A stretch of DNA of 64,000 nt from positions 62,001 through 126,000 of the forward strand of contig JAIXSQ010000017.1 of the NCBI GenBank assembly GCA_027484575.1, in the 5' to 3' direction. The stretch's first letter is position 1, and every line of letters starts with the position of its first letter. Both the position numbers and the translations under genes were made by a program. The notes beneath the pieces were generated by a model. The model had not been told where the DNA came from, did not search any database, and saw only the letters and a program-made list of their open reading frames with translations. Of this stretch, positions 50,780 to 59,317 are shown piece by piece. Source of the DNA: Comamonadaceae bacterium. Its GTDB lineage: Bacteria > Pseudomonadota > Gammaproteobacteria > Burkholderiales > Burkholderiaceae_C.

Positions 50780-52717
50780 TCAGCCGGCGCGCGCCGCCAG
50801 CGCCTTCTGCAGGGCCGCGTGCACGGCCTGCGGGTCGGCCGGCTTGACCAGGTGGCCGGCGAAGCCCGCCAGCGCGGTGCGCCGCAGGTCGGGGCTCGCA
50901 CCGTAGCCCGACAGCGCCACCACGGGCCAGCGCGGGCCCAGCGCCTGCCCGACCTCGATGCCGCTGCCGTCCGGCAGGCCCAGGTCGGTGAGCACCACGT
51001 CGAAGGTCTGCGCCGCCGCCACGCGCAGGGCCTCGGCGCAGGTGGCGGCATGGGTGACCCGGTAGCCGTAATCCTGCAGCACCAGCACCAGGGCCTCGGC
51101 CGCATCGGGGCTGTCCTCCACCAGCAGCAGCCGCCAGCCGCCGCCGGTGGCCTCCACCGGCCCCGGCGTGGCAGCCGGTACCTGCGGCGCGTGCGCGCGC
51201 AGGCGCAGCGTGAAGGTGGCGCCCTGGCCGCGGCCGGCGCTGTCGGCCGCCAGTGAGCCGCCGTGCTCGAGCACCAGCCCGCGGGCGATCGCCAGGCCCA
51301 GCCCCAGCCCGCCGTAGCGCTGCGAGACGTCGCGGTCGGCCTGCTCGAACGCGCGGAAGATCCGCGGCAGCGCCTCGGGCTCGATGCCGATGCCGCTGTC
51401 CTCGCAGGTGACCACCACCCAGCCGTCCTCGTGCCGGCTGGACAGGCGCACCCGGCCGCCGGGGGGCGTGAACTTGATCGCGTTGCGCAGCAGGTTCCAC
51501 AGCACCTGCTGCAGCCGCGCCTCGTCGCCCATCACCCAGGCCGGCTGCCCCTGCAGGTCGGCCTCGAGCGCGACCTCCTTCTTGCGGCGCTCCTGCTCGA
51601 GCATGTCCTGCACCCGCCGCACCAGCAGGTGCAGGTCCAGCGGGCGCAGCTGCAGGTGCAGCTTGCCGGCGGTGATGGCCGTGAGGTCCAGCAGGTCGTC
51701 GATCAGCCGCGCCTCCAGCGCCACGTTGCGCCGGATCATCGGCAGCAGGTGGGCATGCTCGGGCGCCACGCGGGCGGTGCGCTCCAGCAGGTGGGCCGCG
51801 GTGGCGATGGGCGCCAGCGGGGTGCGCAGCTCGTGCGACAGCACCGCCAGGAAGCGGTCCTTGGCCTGGTTGGCGCGCTCCGCCTCCTCCTTGGCCTCGC
51901 GCAGCGCCTGCGCGGCGCGGTAGGCGGCGGTGGCATCGCGCACCACCAGGCACCAGCCGCCCTCGCCGGTCGCGCCGTCCTCGCCGCCCAGTGGCACCAG
52001 CACGCCCTCGGCCCACAGCCGCAGGCCGTCGCGGCGCTGCATCCAGCCGTCGATGCCGGCGCGGCCGTCGCTGCGGGCCTGGGCCAGCCAGGCGCCGGTG
52101 ACGCCGGCCGCGCGGTCCTCGGCCGTCGCCAGCAGGGCCAGGCCGCGGCCCAGCACCTCGTGGGCCTCCCAGCCGAACACCTCGGCGGCGGCCCGGTTCC
52201 AGGCCCGCACCTGCGCGTCGTCGTCCAGCAGCACCACCGCGTAGTCGCGCAGCGCGTCCACCACCTGCGCGAACGCCGCATTGGCCTCGCGCAGCTGCAG
52301 CTGGGCCCGCTCGCGGCCGCGCCGCTGCGCCACCTCGCGCAGCGCGCGGCCGATCACCAACGGCAGGCGCGGCAGGCGGCCCTTGCTGACGTAGTCGGTC
52401 GCGCCGCGCTTGAGCATCTCGACCGCGTTGTCCTCGCCGATCACGCCCGACACGAAGATGAAGGGCACGCCGGGGGCCACGCGCAGGCTCAGCGCCAGGG
52501 CCTGGTCGCCCGAGAAGCCGGGCAGCTCGAAATCGGACAGCACCAGGTCGGGCGGGTCGCGCAGCGCCTGCGCGAATGCGGGCTCGTCACGCACCACCTG
52601 CAGCTGCGCCCGCGGCCACGAGGCCAGCAGCGCCTCGCGCAGCAGCTCGGCGTCGAAGCGCGAGTCCTCCAGCAGCAGCACGCGCAGCGGTTGCCATCGG
52701 GCGGCGCCGTCATCCAT
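50780..52717 (-). CDS. hybrid sensor histidine kinase with receivers at both ends
   Basis: A 645-aa soluble protein. An N-terminal receiver has its phosphoacceptor at about Asp62 (LVLSDFELPGFSG), followed by a PAS domain near 145-262, an H box with His295 (AVLSHELRTPLAPI), ATPase boxes (LLRNAIKFTPPGG, DSGIGIEPEALP, GGLGLGLAIARGL) and a second receiver with Asp578 (DVVLTDLGLPDG). It overlaps the response regulator gene by 8 bp and ends the phytochrome operon, so it is a candidate relay step downstream of the light sensor. Confidence 0.9.
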   Translation of the reverse strand: MDDGAARWQPLRVLLLEDSRFDAELLREALLASWPRAQLQVVRDEPAFAQALRDPPDLVLSDFELPGFSGDQALALSLRVAPGVPFIFVSGVIGEDNAVEMLKRGATDYVSKGRLPRLPLVIGRALREVAQRRGRERAQLQLREANAAFAQVVDALRDYAVVLLDDDAQVRAWNRAAAEVFGWEAHEVLGRGLALLATAEDRAAGVTGAWLAQARSDGRAGIDGWMQRRDGLRLWAEGVLVPLGGEDGATGEGGWCLVVRDATAAYRAAQALREAKEEAERANQAKDRFLAVLSHELRTPLAPIATAAHLLERTARVAPEHAHLLPMIRRNVALEARLIDDLLDLTAITAGKLHLQLRPLDLHLLVRRVQDMLEQERRKKEVALEADLQGQPAWVMGDEARLQQVLWNLLRNAIKFTPPGGRVRLSSRHEDGWVVVTCEDSGIGIEPEALPRIFRAFEQADRDVSQRYGGLGLGLAIARGLVLEHGGSLAADSAGRGQGATFTLRLRAHAPQVPAATPGPVEATGGGWRLLLVEDSPDAAEALVLVLQDYGYRVTHAATCAEALRVAAAQTFDVVLTDLGLPDGSGIEVGQALGPRWPVVALSGYGASPDLRRTALAGFAGHLVKPADPQAVHAALQKALAARAG

Positions 52718-53165
52718 GCCGGCGCACCCGCGCGGAGCCGGGCGGCGGCTCGTTGAGCACGGCCCAGAACATGCCCAGGTCGGCGATCGCGGCCACGAAC
52801 TGCCGGAATTCCACGGGCTTGACCACGTAGGCGTTGACGCCCAGGTCGTAGCTGCGCACCACGTCGCTCTCCTCCTGCGAGGAGGTCAGCATCACCACCG
52901 GCAGGCCGCGCAGCGCGGGCGTCTCGCGCACCGTCTGCAGCACCTCCAGCCCGTTGACCTTGGGCAGCTTCAGGTCCAGCAGCACGACGGCCGGCTGGCC
53001 CGGCTCGCGGCCGGTCCACTCGCCCTCGCGCAGCAGGTAGTCCAGGGCCTGCGCGCCGTCGCGCGTGATCACCACGTCGTTGGCGAGCTGGCTGCGCTCC
53101 AGCGCCACGAGCGTGAGCTCGAGGTCGCGGGCATCGTCCTCGACCAGCAGGATCGGTTTGAGCAT
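52710..53165 (-). CDS. single-domain response regulator (Rcp1-type)
   Basis: A 151-aa receiver-only protein. The acidic pocket is E9/D10/D11, the phosphoacceptor is Asp64 (VVLLDLKLPKVNG), and the conserved Lys is 116 (YVVKPVEF). The C-terminal extension (FRQFVAAIADLGMFWAVLNEPPPG) is typical of Rcp1-like partners of bacteriophytochromes. It starts 17 bp after the bphP stop and overlaps the hybrid kinase start. Confidence 0.93.
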   Translation of the reverse strand: MLKPILLVEDDARDLELTLVALERSQLANDVVITRDGAQALDYLLREGEWTGREPGQPAVVLLDLKLPKVNGLEVLQTVRETPALRGLPVVMLTSSQEESDVVRSYDLGVNAYVVKPVEFRQFVAAIADLGMFWAVLNEPPPGSARVRRHG

Positions 53166-53182
53166 CTGTCGTCGTTCCTCCT

Positions 53183-55396
53183 TCAGGGCGCCCCCGCCTC
53201 GTCGGCGGGCGCCGCGGGCAGCACGAAGCCGAAGCGGGCGCCTTCCTGCGGCTCGCCATGGGCCCAGACCTCGCCGCCGTGGCGCTCGACGATGCGGCGC
53301 ACCGTCGCCAGGCCGATGCCCGTGCCCTCGAACTCCTCGGCCGCGTGCAGGCGCTGGAACACGCCGAACAGCTTGGCCGCGTATTTCTGCTGGAAGCCCA
53401 CGCCGTTGTCCTCGATCTCCAGCCCCAGGCCGCCCGCGCGCACCACCGGCCGCACATGCACCACCGCCGCCTCGCGCGAGCGGGTGTACTTGGCCGCGTT
53501 GCCCAGCAGGTTGCGCAGCGCCGCCTGCACCAGCAGCGGGTCGGCCCACAGCACCGGCAGCCCCGGCGCGATGCGCCAGGAAATGCGGCGCGGCTGCTCC
53601 TGGCGGTCGATCTCGGCGGCCAGCTCCTGCACCAGCAGGGCGGTGTCCACCCGGGCCGGCTTGAGCGCGGCGCGCCCCATGCGCGAGAAGTCCAGCAGCG
53701 CGTCGACCAGCCGGCCGGCATAGGCCGCGGCCTCGCGCACGTGGGCCAGGTAGCGGCCGGCGCGCGGCGACAGCTGCGCGCCCTCGGTGTCCTGCACCAG
53801 GTCGATGTAGCCGGCGATGTGGCGCATCGGCGCGCGCAGGTCGTGCGACACGGTGTACGAGAAGGCTTCGAGCTCCTTGTTCACCCGGCCCAGCTCCGCC
53901 GCCACCTCGGCCATCTCCTCGGCGCGGCGCAGCACGACGCCGATCAGCGCATGGCGCAGCTCGTCCGCCGCGGCCAGCGTCGCGTCGGCCCAGGGCTCGC
54001 TGCGGCCGCGCAGCTCCTCGCGCCAGCTGGCGAAGCTGTGGCGGGGATGGATGCGGCCGTCGGCCGCCGGCGCGTTCTTGCGCGGGTCGCCGGCCCACTG
54101 CACGCTGCGCACGACCTCGGGCCGGAACCACAGCACCACGTGCCGGTGCACCTGCGAGATCGAGACGGCCAGCAGGCCCGCGGGCAGCTCGCCCTGGCCG
54201 GCCGCGCCGGGCCAGTCGTGCGCGAGCCGGTCGGTGGCCCAGACCGGCTCGCTGCGGCCGGCCACCCAGCCCCCCAGCGCCTGGAGCACCGGCAGGGCGG
54301 GCACCTCGCCGGCGGACCAGCAGCGGTCGTCGAGCACGACGGCCACGCCGCTGGCGCGCCCCAGGCGCAGCATCGCCGGCTCGCCGACCAGCCGCTGCAG
54401 CGTCGCGTCGCTGTCGGCCAGCTGCGCGACCAGCTCCAGCACGTGCTGGCGGGCCTCGAGCCGGGCCGCGACCTCGTCGCGCTCCTGGCGGGCGGCGATC
54501 TTCAGCGCCAGCAGGCGGCCCAGGTGCTCGCAGGCCGCCCGCACCTCGTGGGGCAGCGGGCGCGCGGCGTGGTCGTGGCAGGACAGCATGCCCCACAGCC
54601 GGCCCTCGATGACGATCGACACGGACAGCGAGGCCCGCGTGCCCATGTTGCGCATGTACTCCAGGTGCACCGGCGAGACGCTGCGCAGCCCGGCCTGGCC
54701 CAGGTCCAGCGCGGCGGGATCCCAGCCGGGCGCATAGGCCTCCAGCGGCACCGGCACGTAGTGCGCGTCGGCGATCAGCCGCACGTGGCTGGCCAGGTAC
54801 AGCGCGCGCGCCTGCGCGGGCACGTCCGAGGCGGGGAAGCGGTGCCCCAGGTAGCTGTGGTAGCCCGGCGCCGCCGACTCGGCCAGCACCTCGCCGTGCC
54901 CCTGGGCGTCGAAGCGGTACAGCAGCGCGCGGCCGAAGCCCGTGAGGCGCCGGGCCTCGGCCACCGCCAGGTCGGCGAGCGCCTGCAGCGACGCCGCACG
55001 CTGCAGGGCCGGCAGCACGCGGCGCACCAGGCCGTCGATGGGCCGCTGCAGGCCGCCCGAGGGCGGGGCGGGCTCGCATTCGAGCACGAGGTGGTGGCCG
55101 CTGCGGTGCGCGAGCACGTCCAGCGGCGGCAGGCCGTCCACGCGCACCCGCGCCAGCGCCACGGGTCCGTCGTCGCCCAGGTCGGTGCAGGCCGGGGCCA
55201 CCTCGGCGGCCACCAGCCGGGCATGCACCGGCGAGGGCCAGTTCGCGCTGCAGCCGACCAGCGCCCCGCCGGCGTCGAGCACCACCATCCAGCCGTGCGG
55301 CTGGATCGCGCCGGGCACGCGGATCGGCTCGGCATCGCAGGACGACAGGTCAGGCAGGGGCAGCGGCGGCGGCATCGGCATCGGCATCGGCAGCAT
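53183..55396 (-). CDS. bphP: bacteriophytochrome histidine kinase
   Basis: A red/far-red photoreceptor kinase of 737 aa. The biliverdin-binding Cys20 lies in LSSCDAEPIRVPGAIQPHG, followed by the PAS, GAF (HRFPASDVPAQARALYL near residue 190) and PHY domains, and a kinase whose His is about 518 (YTVSHDLRAPMRH). GF.....GTGIGLATVRRI closes the ATPase site. The start is uncertain: four ATG codons at 55396, 55387, 55381 and 55375 occur in an ATGCCG repeat inside the end of the heme oxygenase gene. No C-terminal receiver is fused; one is encoded next. Confidence 0.92.
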   Translation of the reverse strand: MLPMPMPMPPPLPLPDLSSCDAEPIRVPGAIQPHGWMVVLDAGGALVGCSANWPSPVHARLVAAEVAPACTDLGDDGPVALARVRVDGLPPLDVLAHRSGHHLVLECEPAPPSGGLQRPIDGLVRRVLPALQRAASLQALADLAVAEARRLTGFGRALLYRFDAQGHGEVLAESAAPGYHSYLGHRFPASDVPAQARALYLASHVRLIADAHYVPVPLEAYAPGWDPAALDLGQAGLRSVSPVHLEYMRNMGTRASLSVSIVIEGRLWGMLSCHDHAARPLPHEVRAACEHLGRLLALKIAARQERDEVAARLEARQHVLELVAQLADSDATLQRLVGEPAMLRLGRASGVAVVLDDRCWSAGEVPALPVLQALGGWVAGRSEPVWATDRLAHDWPGAAGQGELPAGLLAVSISQVHRHVVLWFRPEVVRSVQWAGDPRKNAPAADGRIHPRHSFASWREELRGRSEPWADATLAAADELRHALIGVVLRRAEEMAEVAAELGRVNKELEAFSYTVSHDLRAPMRHIAGYIDLVQDTEGAQLSPRAGRYLAHVREAAAYAGRLVDALLDFSRMGRAALKPARVDTALLVQELAAEIDRQEQPRRISWRIAPGLPVLWADPLLVQAALRNLLGNAAKYTRSREAAVVHVRPVVRAGGLGLEIEDNGVGFQQKYAAKLFGVFQRLHAAEEFEGTGIGLATVRRIVERHGGEVWAHGEPQEGARFGFVLPAAPADEAGAP

Positions 55397-56033
55397 CGGT
55401 GCGACAGGGGTGGGTGGCGGAAGGCCCGGTGCCGGCCGGCGTGCCGAGCAGGGCGTCGAAGGTGGCGTGCAGGCAGGCGAAGGTGGCGCAGGCGGCGTCG
55501 GCGGCCTGCGCGGTGGCCAGCGGCGCTGCGTCCAGCTCCTGTCCCAGCCAGGCGCGCATGGCGCGCCAGCGGTCGCCGCTGGCCGCCGGGCCCAGGCCGT
55601 GGAACCAGGCCGCGCCGCTGCCGGCGTCCACGCCGGGCTGGCGGCGCAGCACCGGCGCCAGCACCTGGCCGCCCAGCGCCGAGCCCTCCAGCACGTACAG
55701 CGAGCCGAGCGCGCGCGCCGGGGTGTCCAGCCGGGGCAGCGGCGCGGCCCAGGCCAGGGGCGCGGCACCCAGCGCACGCAGGTCGGCCTGCAGCAAGGCG
55801 AGGCCGCGGCCGCCGGCCCACCGGGCCTGCCGGGCCGGGCCGAGGGCGCGCCGCAGCACGGGTTCCCAGGCGCGCACGAAGGCTTCGAAGCCCTGCACGA
55901 TGCGCAGGTAACGGTCCGGCGCGCAGCCGGCCTCCAGCTGCATCAGGGCCTCGAGCGCGTCGTGGTGGCGCGCCGTCGCGGCGCGCAGGACGGCCAGGGC
56001 CGGCGGGCGGCCGGCGGGTGGGGACAGGGACAT
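55350..56033 (-). CDS. bphO: biliverdin-producing heme oxygenase
   Basis: A 227-aa heme oxygenase that makes the biliverdin chromophore for the phytochrome downstream. The proximal His is in TARHHDALEAL near residue 24, and GSLYVLEGSALGGQVL near 110-125 is the distal-helix signature. The C-terminal DAADADADAAAAAPA is the other-frame reading of the repeat that holds the bphP start codons; the genes overlap by 47 bp. Its promoter has a weaker copy of the CCTAC-N22 motif. Confidence 0.92.
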   Translation of the reverse strand: MSLSPPAGRPPALAVLRAATARHHDALEALMQLEAGCAPDRYLRIVQGFEAFVRAWEPVLRRALGPARQARWAGGRGLALLQADLRALGAAPLAWAAPLPRLDTPARALGSLYVLEGSALGGQVLAPVLRRQPGVDAGSGAAWFHGLGPAASGDRWRAMRAWLGQELDAAPLATAQAADAACATFACLHATFDALLGTPAGTGPSATHPCRTDAADADADAAAAAPA

Positions 56034-56096
56034 GGGGGGGACTGCAGGCGCCGGGGCGCAGCGCGCCGTCACGGCAGGGGAAAACGACGAGGCGGC

Positions 56097-56129
56097 AGCT
56101 TGCCTGCAGCCGCCACGGTCCCGTGTAGG
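56097..56129 (-). promoter_or_regulatory. CCTAC-N22-CAAGCT promoter-like motif of the phytochrome operon
   Basis: TGTCGGCGTCTTCCTACA on the minus strand (CCTAC at 56125-56129) is followed after 22 bp by CAAGCT (56097-56102). The upstream part matches the other copies well; the hexamer match is weak. Confidence 0.3.
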
Positions 56130-56151
56130 AAGACGCCGACAGTTGTGTCGG

Positions 56152-57117
56152 TCAGCGCACCAGCGCCACGGCCCCGGAGAAGGTGAGGAAGGCGGCCGCC
56201 GTCGTGAGCAGGATGATCCGCGCGATGCGGCCGTTGTCGGCGTCGAAGCGCTCGGCCAGCACCGACACGTTGCTGGCGCTGGGCAGGGCCGCCACCAGCA
56301 CCATCACGGTCAGCGCGAACCGGTCCAGCGGCAGGCCCACGGCGATGGCCATCACGCCGGCCCACAGCACCAGCAGGGGATGCACCACCAGCTTGGCCAG
56401 CGCCACCGGCACGTAGTCGGTCCAGGGCATGGGTGCATGCGCCTGGGCCGCGGCCACCATCTGCGAGCGCGCCAGCACCGCGCCGATGGTGAACAGCGCC
56501 ACCGGCGAGGCCGCATCGGCCAGCAGGCCCACCAGCGCGCCGACGGGGGGCAGCGGCACCAGGCCCAGCGCGGAGCAGCCGGCGCCCAGCGCGATCGCCC
56601 AGGGCATGGGATTGAGGGCCACGCCGCGCAGCGCCTTGCGGGCGGCTTCCGCGGCCCCGTGCTGGCCGGCCGCGTCCAGCCGCGACAGCGCGATGCACAG
56701 CGAACTGGTGACCACCAGGTCGACCAGGATCGTCAGGATGGCCGGGCCCGCCGCCGGCGGGCCGAGCAGCGCCACCAGCAGCGGCACGCCCATGAAGCCG
56801 GTGTTCGGAAACGCCGCCACCAGGGCGCCGAAGGACGCGTCGTTCCAGCGGATGCGCCGGTTCAGGCTGGCGGCCACGGTGCCGGCCACCATCAGCAGCG
56901 CGCAAGGCAGGTAGACCGCCAGCGCCGCGGGGTCGAACAGCTGCGCCACCGGCGTGTTCACGCCGAACCGGTACAGCATGCACGGCAGCGCGAAGAACAG
57001 CACGAAGCTGTTCAGGCCGCCGATGGCCTCGAGCGGCAGCAGCCGCTGGCGCGCGGCGAGGTAGCCGCACAGCACGAGCGCGAAGAAGGGGAAGGTGACC
57101 TGCAGGATGGCGAGCAC
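56152..57117 (-). CDS. AEC family transporter
   Basis: A 321-aa inner-membrane protein with about 10 hydrophobic helices, of the auxin efflux carrier/malate permease family. AILQVTFPFFALVLCGYLAARQRLLP opens it; NTGFMGVPLLVALLG near residue 110 and PSASNVSVLAERF near 286 are typical conserved helices. A GTG at 57117 is used because the family starts at that position; a TTG at 57138 is also open. Substrate is probably a small carboxylate but is not determined. Confidence 0.88.
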   Translation of the reverse strand: MLAILQVTFPFFALVLCGYLAARQRLLPLEAIGGLNSFVLFFALPCMLYRFGVNTPVAQLFDPAALAVYLPCALLMVAGTVAASLNRRIRWNDASFGALVAAFPNTGFMGVPLLVALLGPPAAGPAILTILVDLVVTSSLCIALSRLDAAGQHGAAEAARKALRGVALNPMPWAIALGAGCSALGLVPLPPVGALVGLLADAASPVALFTIGAVLARSQMVAAAQAHAPMPWTDYVPVALAKLVVHPLLVLWAGVMAIAVGLPLDRFALTVMVLVAALPSASNVSVLAERFDADNGRIARIILLTTAAAFLTFSGAVALVR

Positions 57118-57181
57118 GGGGCCGTATTGTCCGGGCAACGCGGGTGCAGCTTCCTGCGCGGGGGCGGATGGTCGCCGTCGC

Positions 57182-57187
57182 TATCAT
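57182..57187 (+). promoter_or_regulatory. -10-like TATCAT upstream of rep
   Basis: TATCAT lies 45 bp before the rep ATG in a pyrimidine-rich leader. A -35 match is weak (GTCGCC region). Confidence 0.3.
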
Positions 57188-57232
57188 CCGTCGCCCTCCC
57201 GCCCCTCCCTTCGCAGTCCCCTCCCCCATCGC

Positions 57233-59314
57233 ATGTCCGGCCTGAATCTCGCGCAGCAGGAAGCCGTCAACTACCTGCACGGTCCCTGCCTGGTGCTGGC
57301 CGGCGCCGGCTCGGGCAAGACGCGCGTGATCACGCACAAGATCGGCCGCCTGATCCAGAGCGGCGTGGAGGGCAAGCGGATCCTGGCGATCACCTTCACC
57401 AACAAGGCGGCGGCCGAGATGCGCGAGCGCGCGCGGGCGCTGATCGGGCGCGAGGCCAAGGACGTGGTGATCTGCACCTTCCACGCGCTGGGCGTGCGGC
57501 TGCTGCGGCAGGACGGGCAGGTGCTGGGCCTCAAGCCCCAGTTCTCGATCCTGGACCAGGACGACGTGACCTCGATCATCCGGGACGCGGCGGGGGGCAC
57601 CACCGACGCGGCCACCGCGCGCCAGTGGCAGTGGACCATCAGCCTGTGGAAGAACATGGGTCTGAACGCGCAGCAGGCCGAGGCCCAGGCCAAGGACGAC
57701 AACGAGCGCGTGCTGGCCAGGATCATGGGCAAGTACGAGGAGCGGCTGGCGGCCTACCAGAGCGTGGACTTCGACGACCTGATCGGCCTGCCGCTCAAGC
57801 TGCTGCACCAGCACGAGGAGGTGCGCGCCAAGTGGCAGAAGCACCTGGGCCACGTGCTGGTGGACGAGTACCAGGACACCAACGCCACCCAGTACGAGCT
57901 GCTCAAGCTGCTGGTGGGCGAGCGCGGCCGCTTCACCGCGGTGGGCGACGACGACCAGTCGATCTACGGCTGGCGCGGCGCCACGCTGGACAACCTCAAG
58001 CGGCTGCCGCAGGACTGGCCGCAGCTCAAGGTGATCAAGCTGGAGCAGAACTACCGCTCCACCAGCGCGATCCTGCGGGCGGCCAACAACGTGATCCAGC
58101 CCAACCCCAAGCTGTTTCCCAAGACCCTGTTCTCCGAGCTGGGCGAGGGCGAGCCGGTGCGGGTGGTGGACTGCGACAACGAGGAGCACGAGGCCGACCG
58201 CGCGGTGGCGCGGATCCAGTCGCTGCGCGCCAACGGCGCCGGCAAGGACTGGAAGGACTTCGCCATCCTGTACCGCGCCAACCACCAGGCGCGGGTGTTC
58301 GAGCAGGCGCTGCGCAAGGCGCAGATCCCGTACAAGGTCTCCGGCGGCCAGAGCTTCTTCGACCGCGCCGAGATCCGCGACCTGTGCGCCTGGCTGCGGC
58401 TGTGGGTCAACACCGACGACGACCCGGCCTTCCTGCGCGCGGTCACCACGCCCAAGCGCGGCATCGGCCACCAGACGCTGGGCGCGCTGGGCGAGTTCGC
58501 CGGCAAATACCGGCTGAGCCTGTACGGCGCGCTGTTCTCCTCGTCGCTGCCCTCGGTGATGTCGGCGCGCGCGCTGGGCAGCCTGCAGGAGTTCGGCCGC
58601 TTCGTGAACGACCTGGAGTACCGGGCCCGCCACACCCTGGGCGCCGAGGACGCGCGCCGGTTCCTCACGGACTGGCTCAAGGACATCGGCTACGAGCAGC
58701 ACCTGCTGGACAGCGAGGACAGCGAGAAGGTGGCGGCCTCGCGCTGGTCGAACGTGATGGACTTCTGCGACTGGATGGCGCAGCGCTGCGGCGGCCAGAT
58801 CGAGGACACCGCCGGCGTGCAGGTGGCCAGCGAGCGCAAGAGCCTGCTGGAGGTGGCGCAGACCATCGCGCTGCTGTCGACCATCAGCGAGCGCGAGCAG
58901 GACCAGAACGTGGTGACGCTGTCGACGCTGCATGCCTCCAAGGGCCTGGAGTGGCCGCACGTGGTGCTGGCCGGCTGCGTCGAGGGCCTGCTGCCGTTCA
59001 AGATCGACGACGACGACATCAACCGCGGCCAGACCAGCGAGGGCATCCTGCAGCGGCTGCAGGAGGAGCGCCGGCTGATGTACGTGGGCATCACCCGCGC
59101 GCAGCGCACGCTGGCCGTCAGCTGGATGAAGCGGCGCAAGAAGGGCCGCGAGACCGTGGCCGCCACGCCCAGCCGCTTCATCGCCGAGATGGCGCTGGAC
59201 AAGGCCACGGTGCGGGAGGACCCGCGCGAGAAGCTCAAGGCGCTGCGGGCCGAGTTCGCGCTCAAGAGCGCGGCCAGCGCGGCGGCGGCGGCGGCCGCGG
59301 CCAAGGGCGGCTAG
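57233..59314 (+). CDS. rep: ATP-dependent DNA helicase Rep (UvrD/Rep superfamily)
   Basis: A 693-aa superfamily 1A 3'-5' helicase that clears proteins and restarts forks. Family motifs are in order: LNLAQQEAVNY, Walker A AGAGSGKTRVIT near residue 24, TFTNKAAAEMRERA near 57, DEYQDTN near 208, GDDDQSIYGWRGA near 240, QNYRST near 277, and TLHASKGLEWPHV near 565. Length and the QSIYGWRGA wording favour Rep over UvrD. The stop is only 3 bp from the stop of the converging monooxygenase gene. An Ala-rich tail ends the protein. Confidence 0.95.
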   Translation: MSGLNLAQQEAVNYLHGPCLVLAGAGSGKTRVITHKIGRLIQSGVEGKRILAITFTNKAAAEMRERARALIGREAKDVVICTFHALGVRLLRQDGQVLGLKPQFSILDQDDVTSIIRDAAGGTTDAATARQWQWTISLWKNMGLNAQQAEAQAKDDNERVLARIMGKYEERLAAYQSVDFDDLIGLPLKLLHQHEEVRAKWQKHLGHVLVDEYQDTNATQYELLKLLVGERGRFTAVGDDDQSIYGWRGATLDNLKRLPQDWPQLKVIKLEQNYRSTSAILRAANNVIQPNPKLFPKTLFSELGEGEPVRVVDCDNEEHEADRAVARIQSLRANGAGKDWKDFAILYRANHQARVFEQALRKAQIPYKVSGGQSFFDRAEIRDLCAWLRLWVNTDDDPAFLRAVTTPKRGIGHQTLGALGEFAGKYRLSLYGALFSSSLPSVMSARALGSLQEFGRFVNDLEYRARHTLGAEDARRFLTDWLKDIGYEQHLLDSEDSEKVAASRWSNVMDFCDWMAQRCGGQIEDTAGVQVASERKSLLEVAQTIALLSTISEREQDQNVVTLSTLHASKGLEWPHVVLAGCVEGLLPFKIDDDDINRGQTSEGILQRLQEERRLMYVGITRAQRTLAVSWMKRRKKGRETVAATPSRFIAEMALDKATVREDPREKLKALRAEFALKSAASAAAAAAAAKGG

Positions 59315-59317
59315 GCC

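Noticed and set aside
55350..55396. On/off phase variation of bphP by repeat slippage
   Set aside because: The repeat unit is six bases, so gain or loss does not shift either frame; only start-codon number would change.
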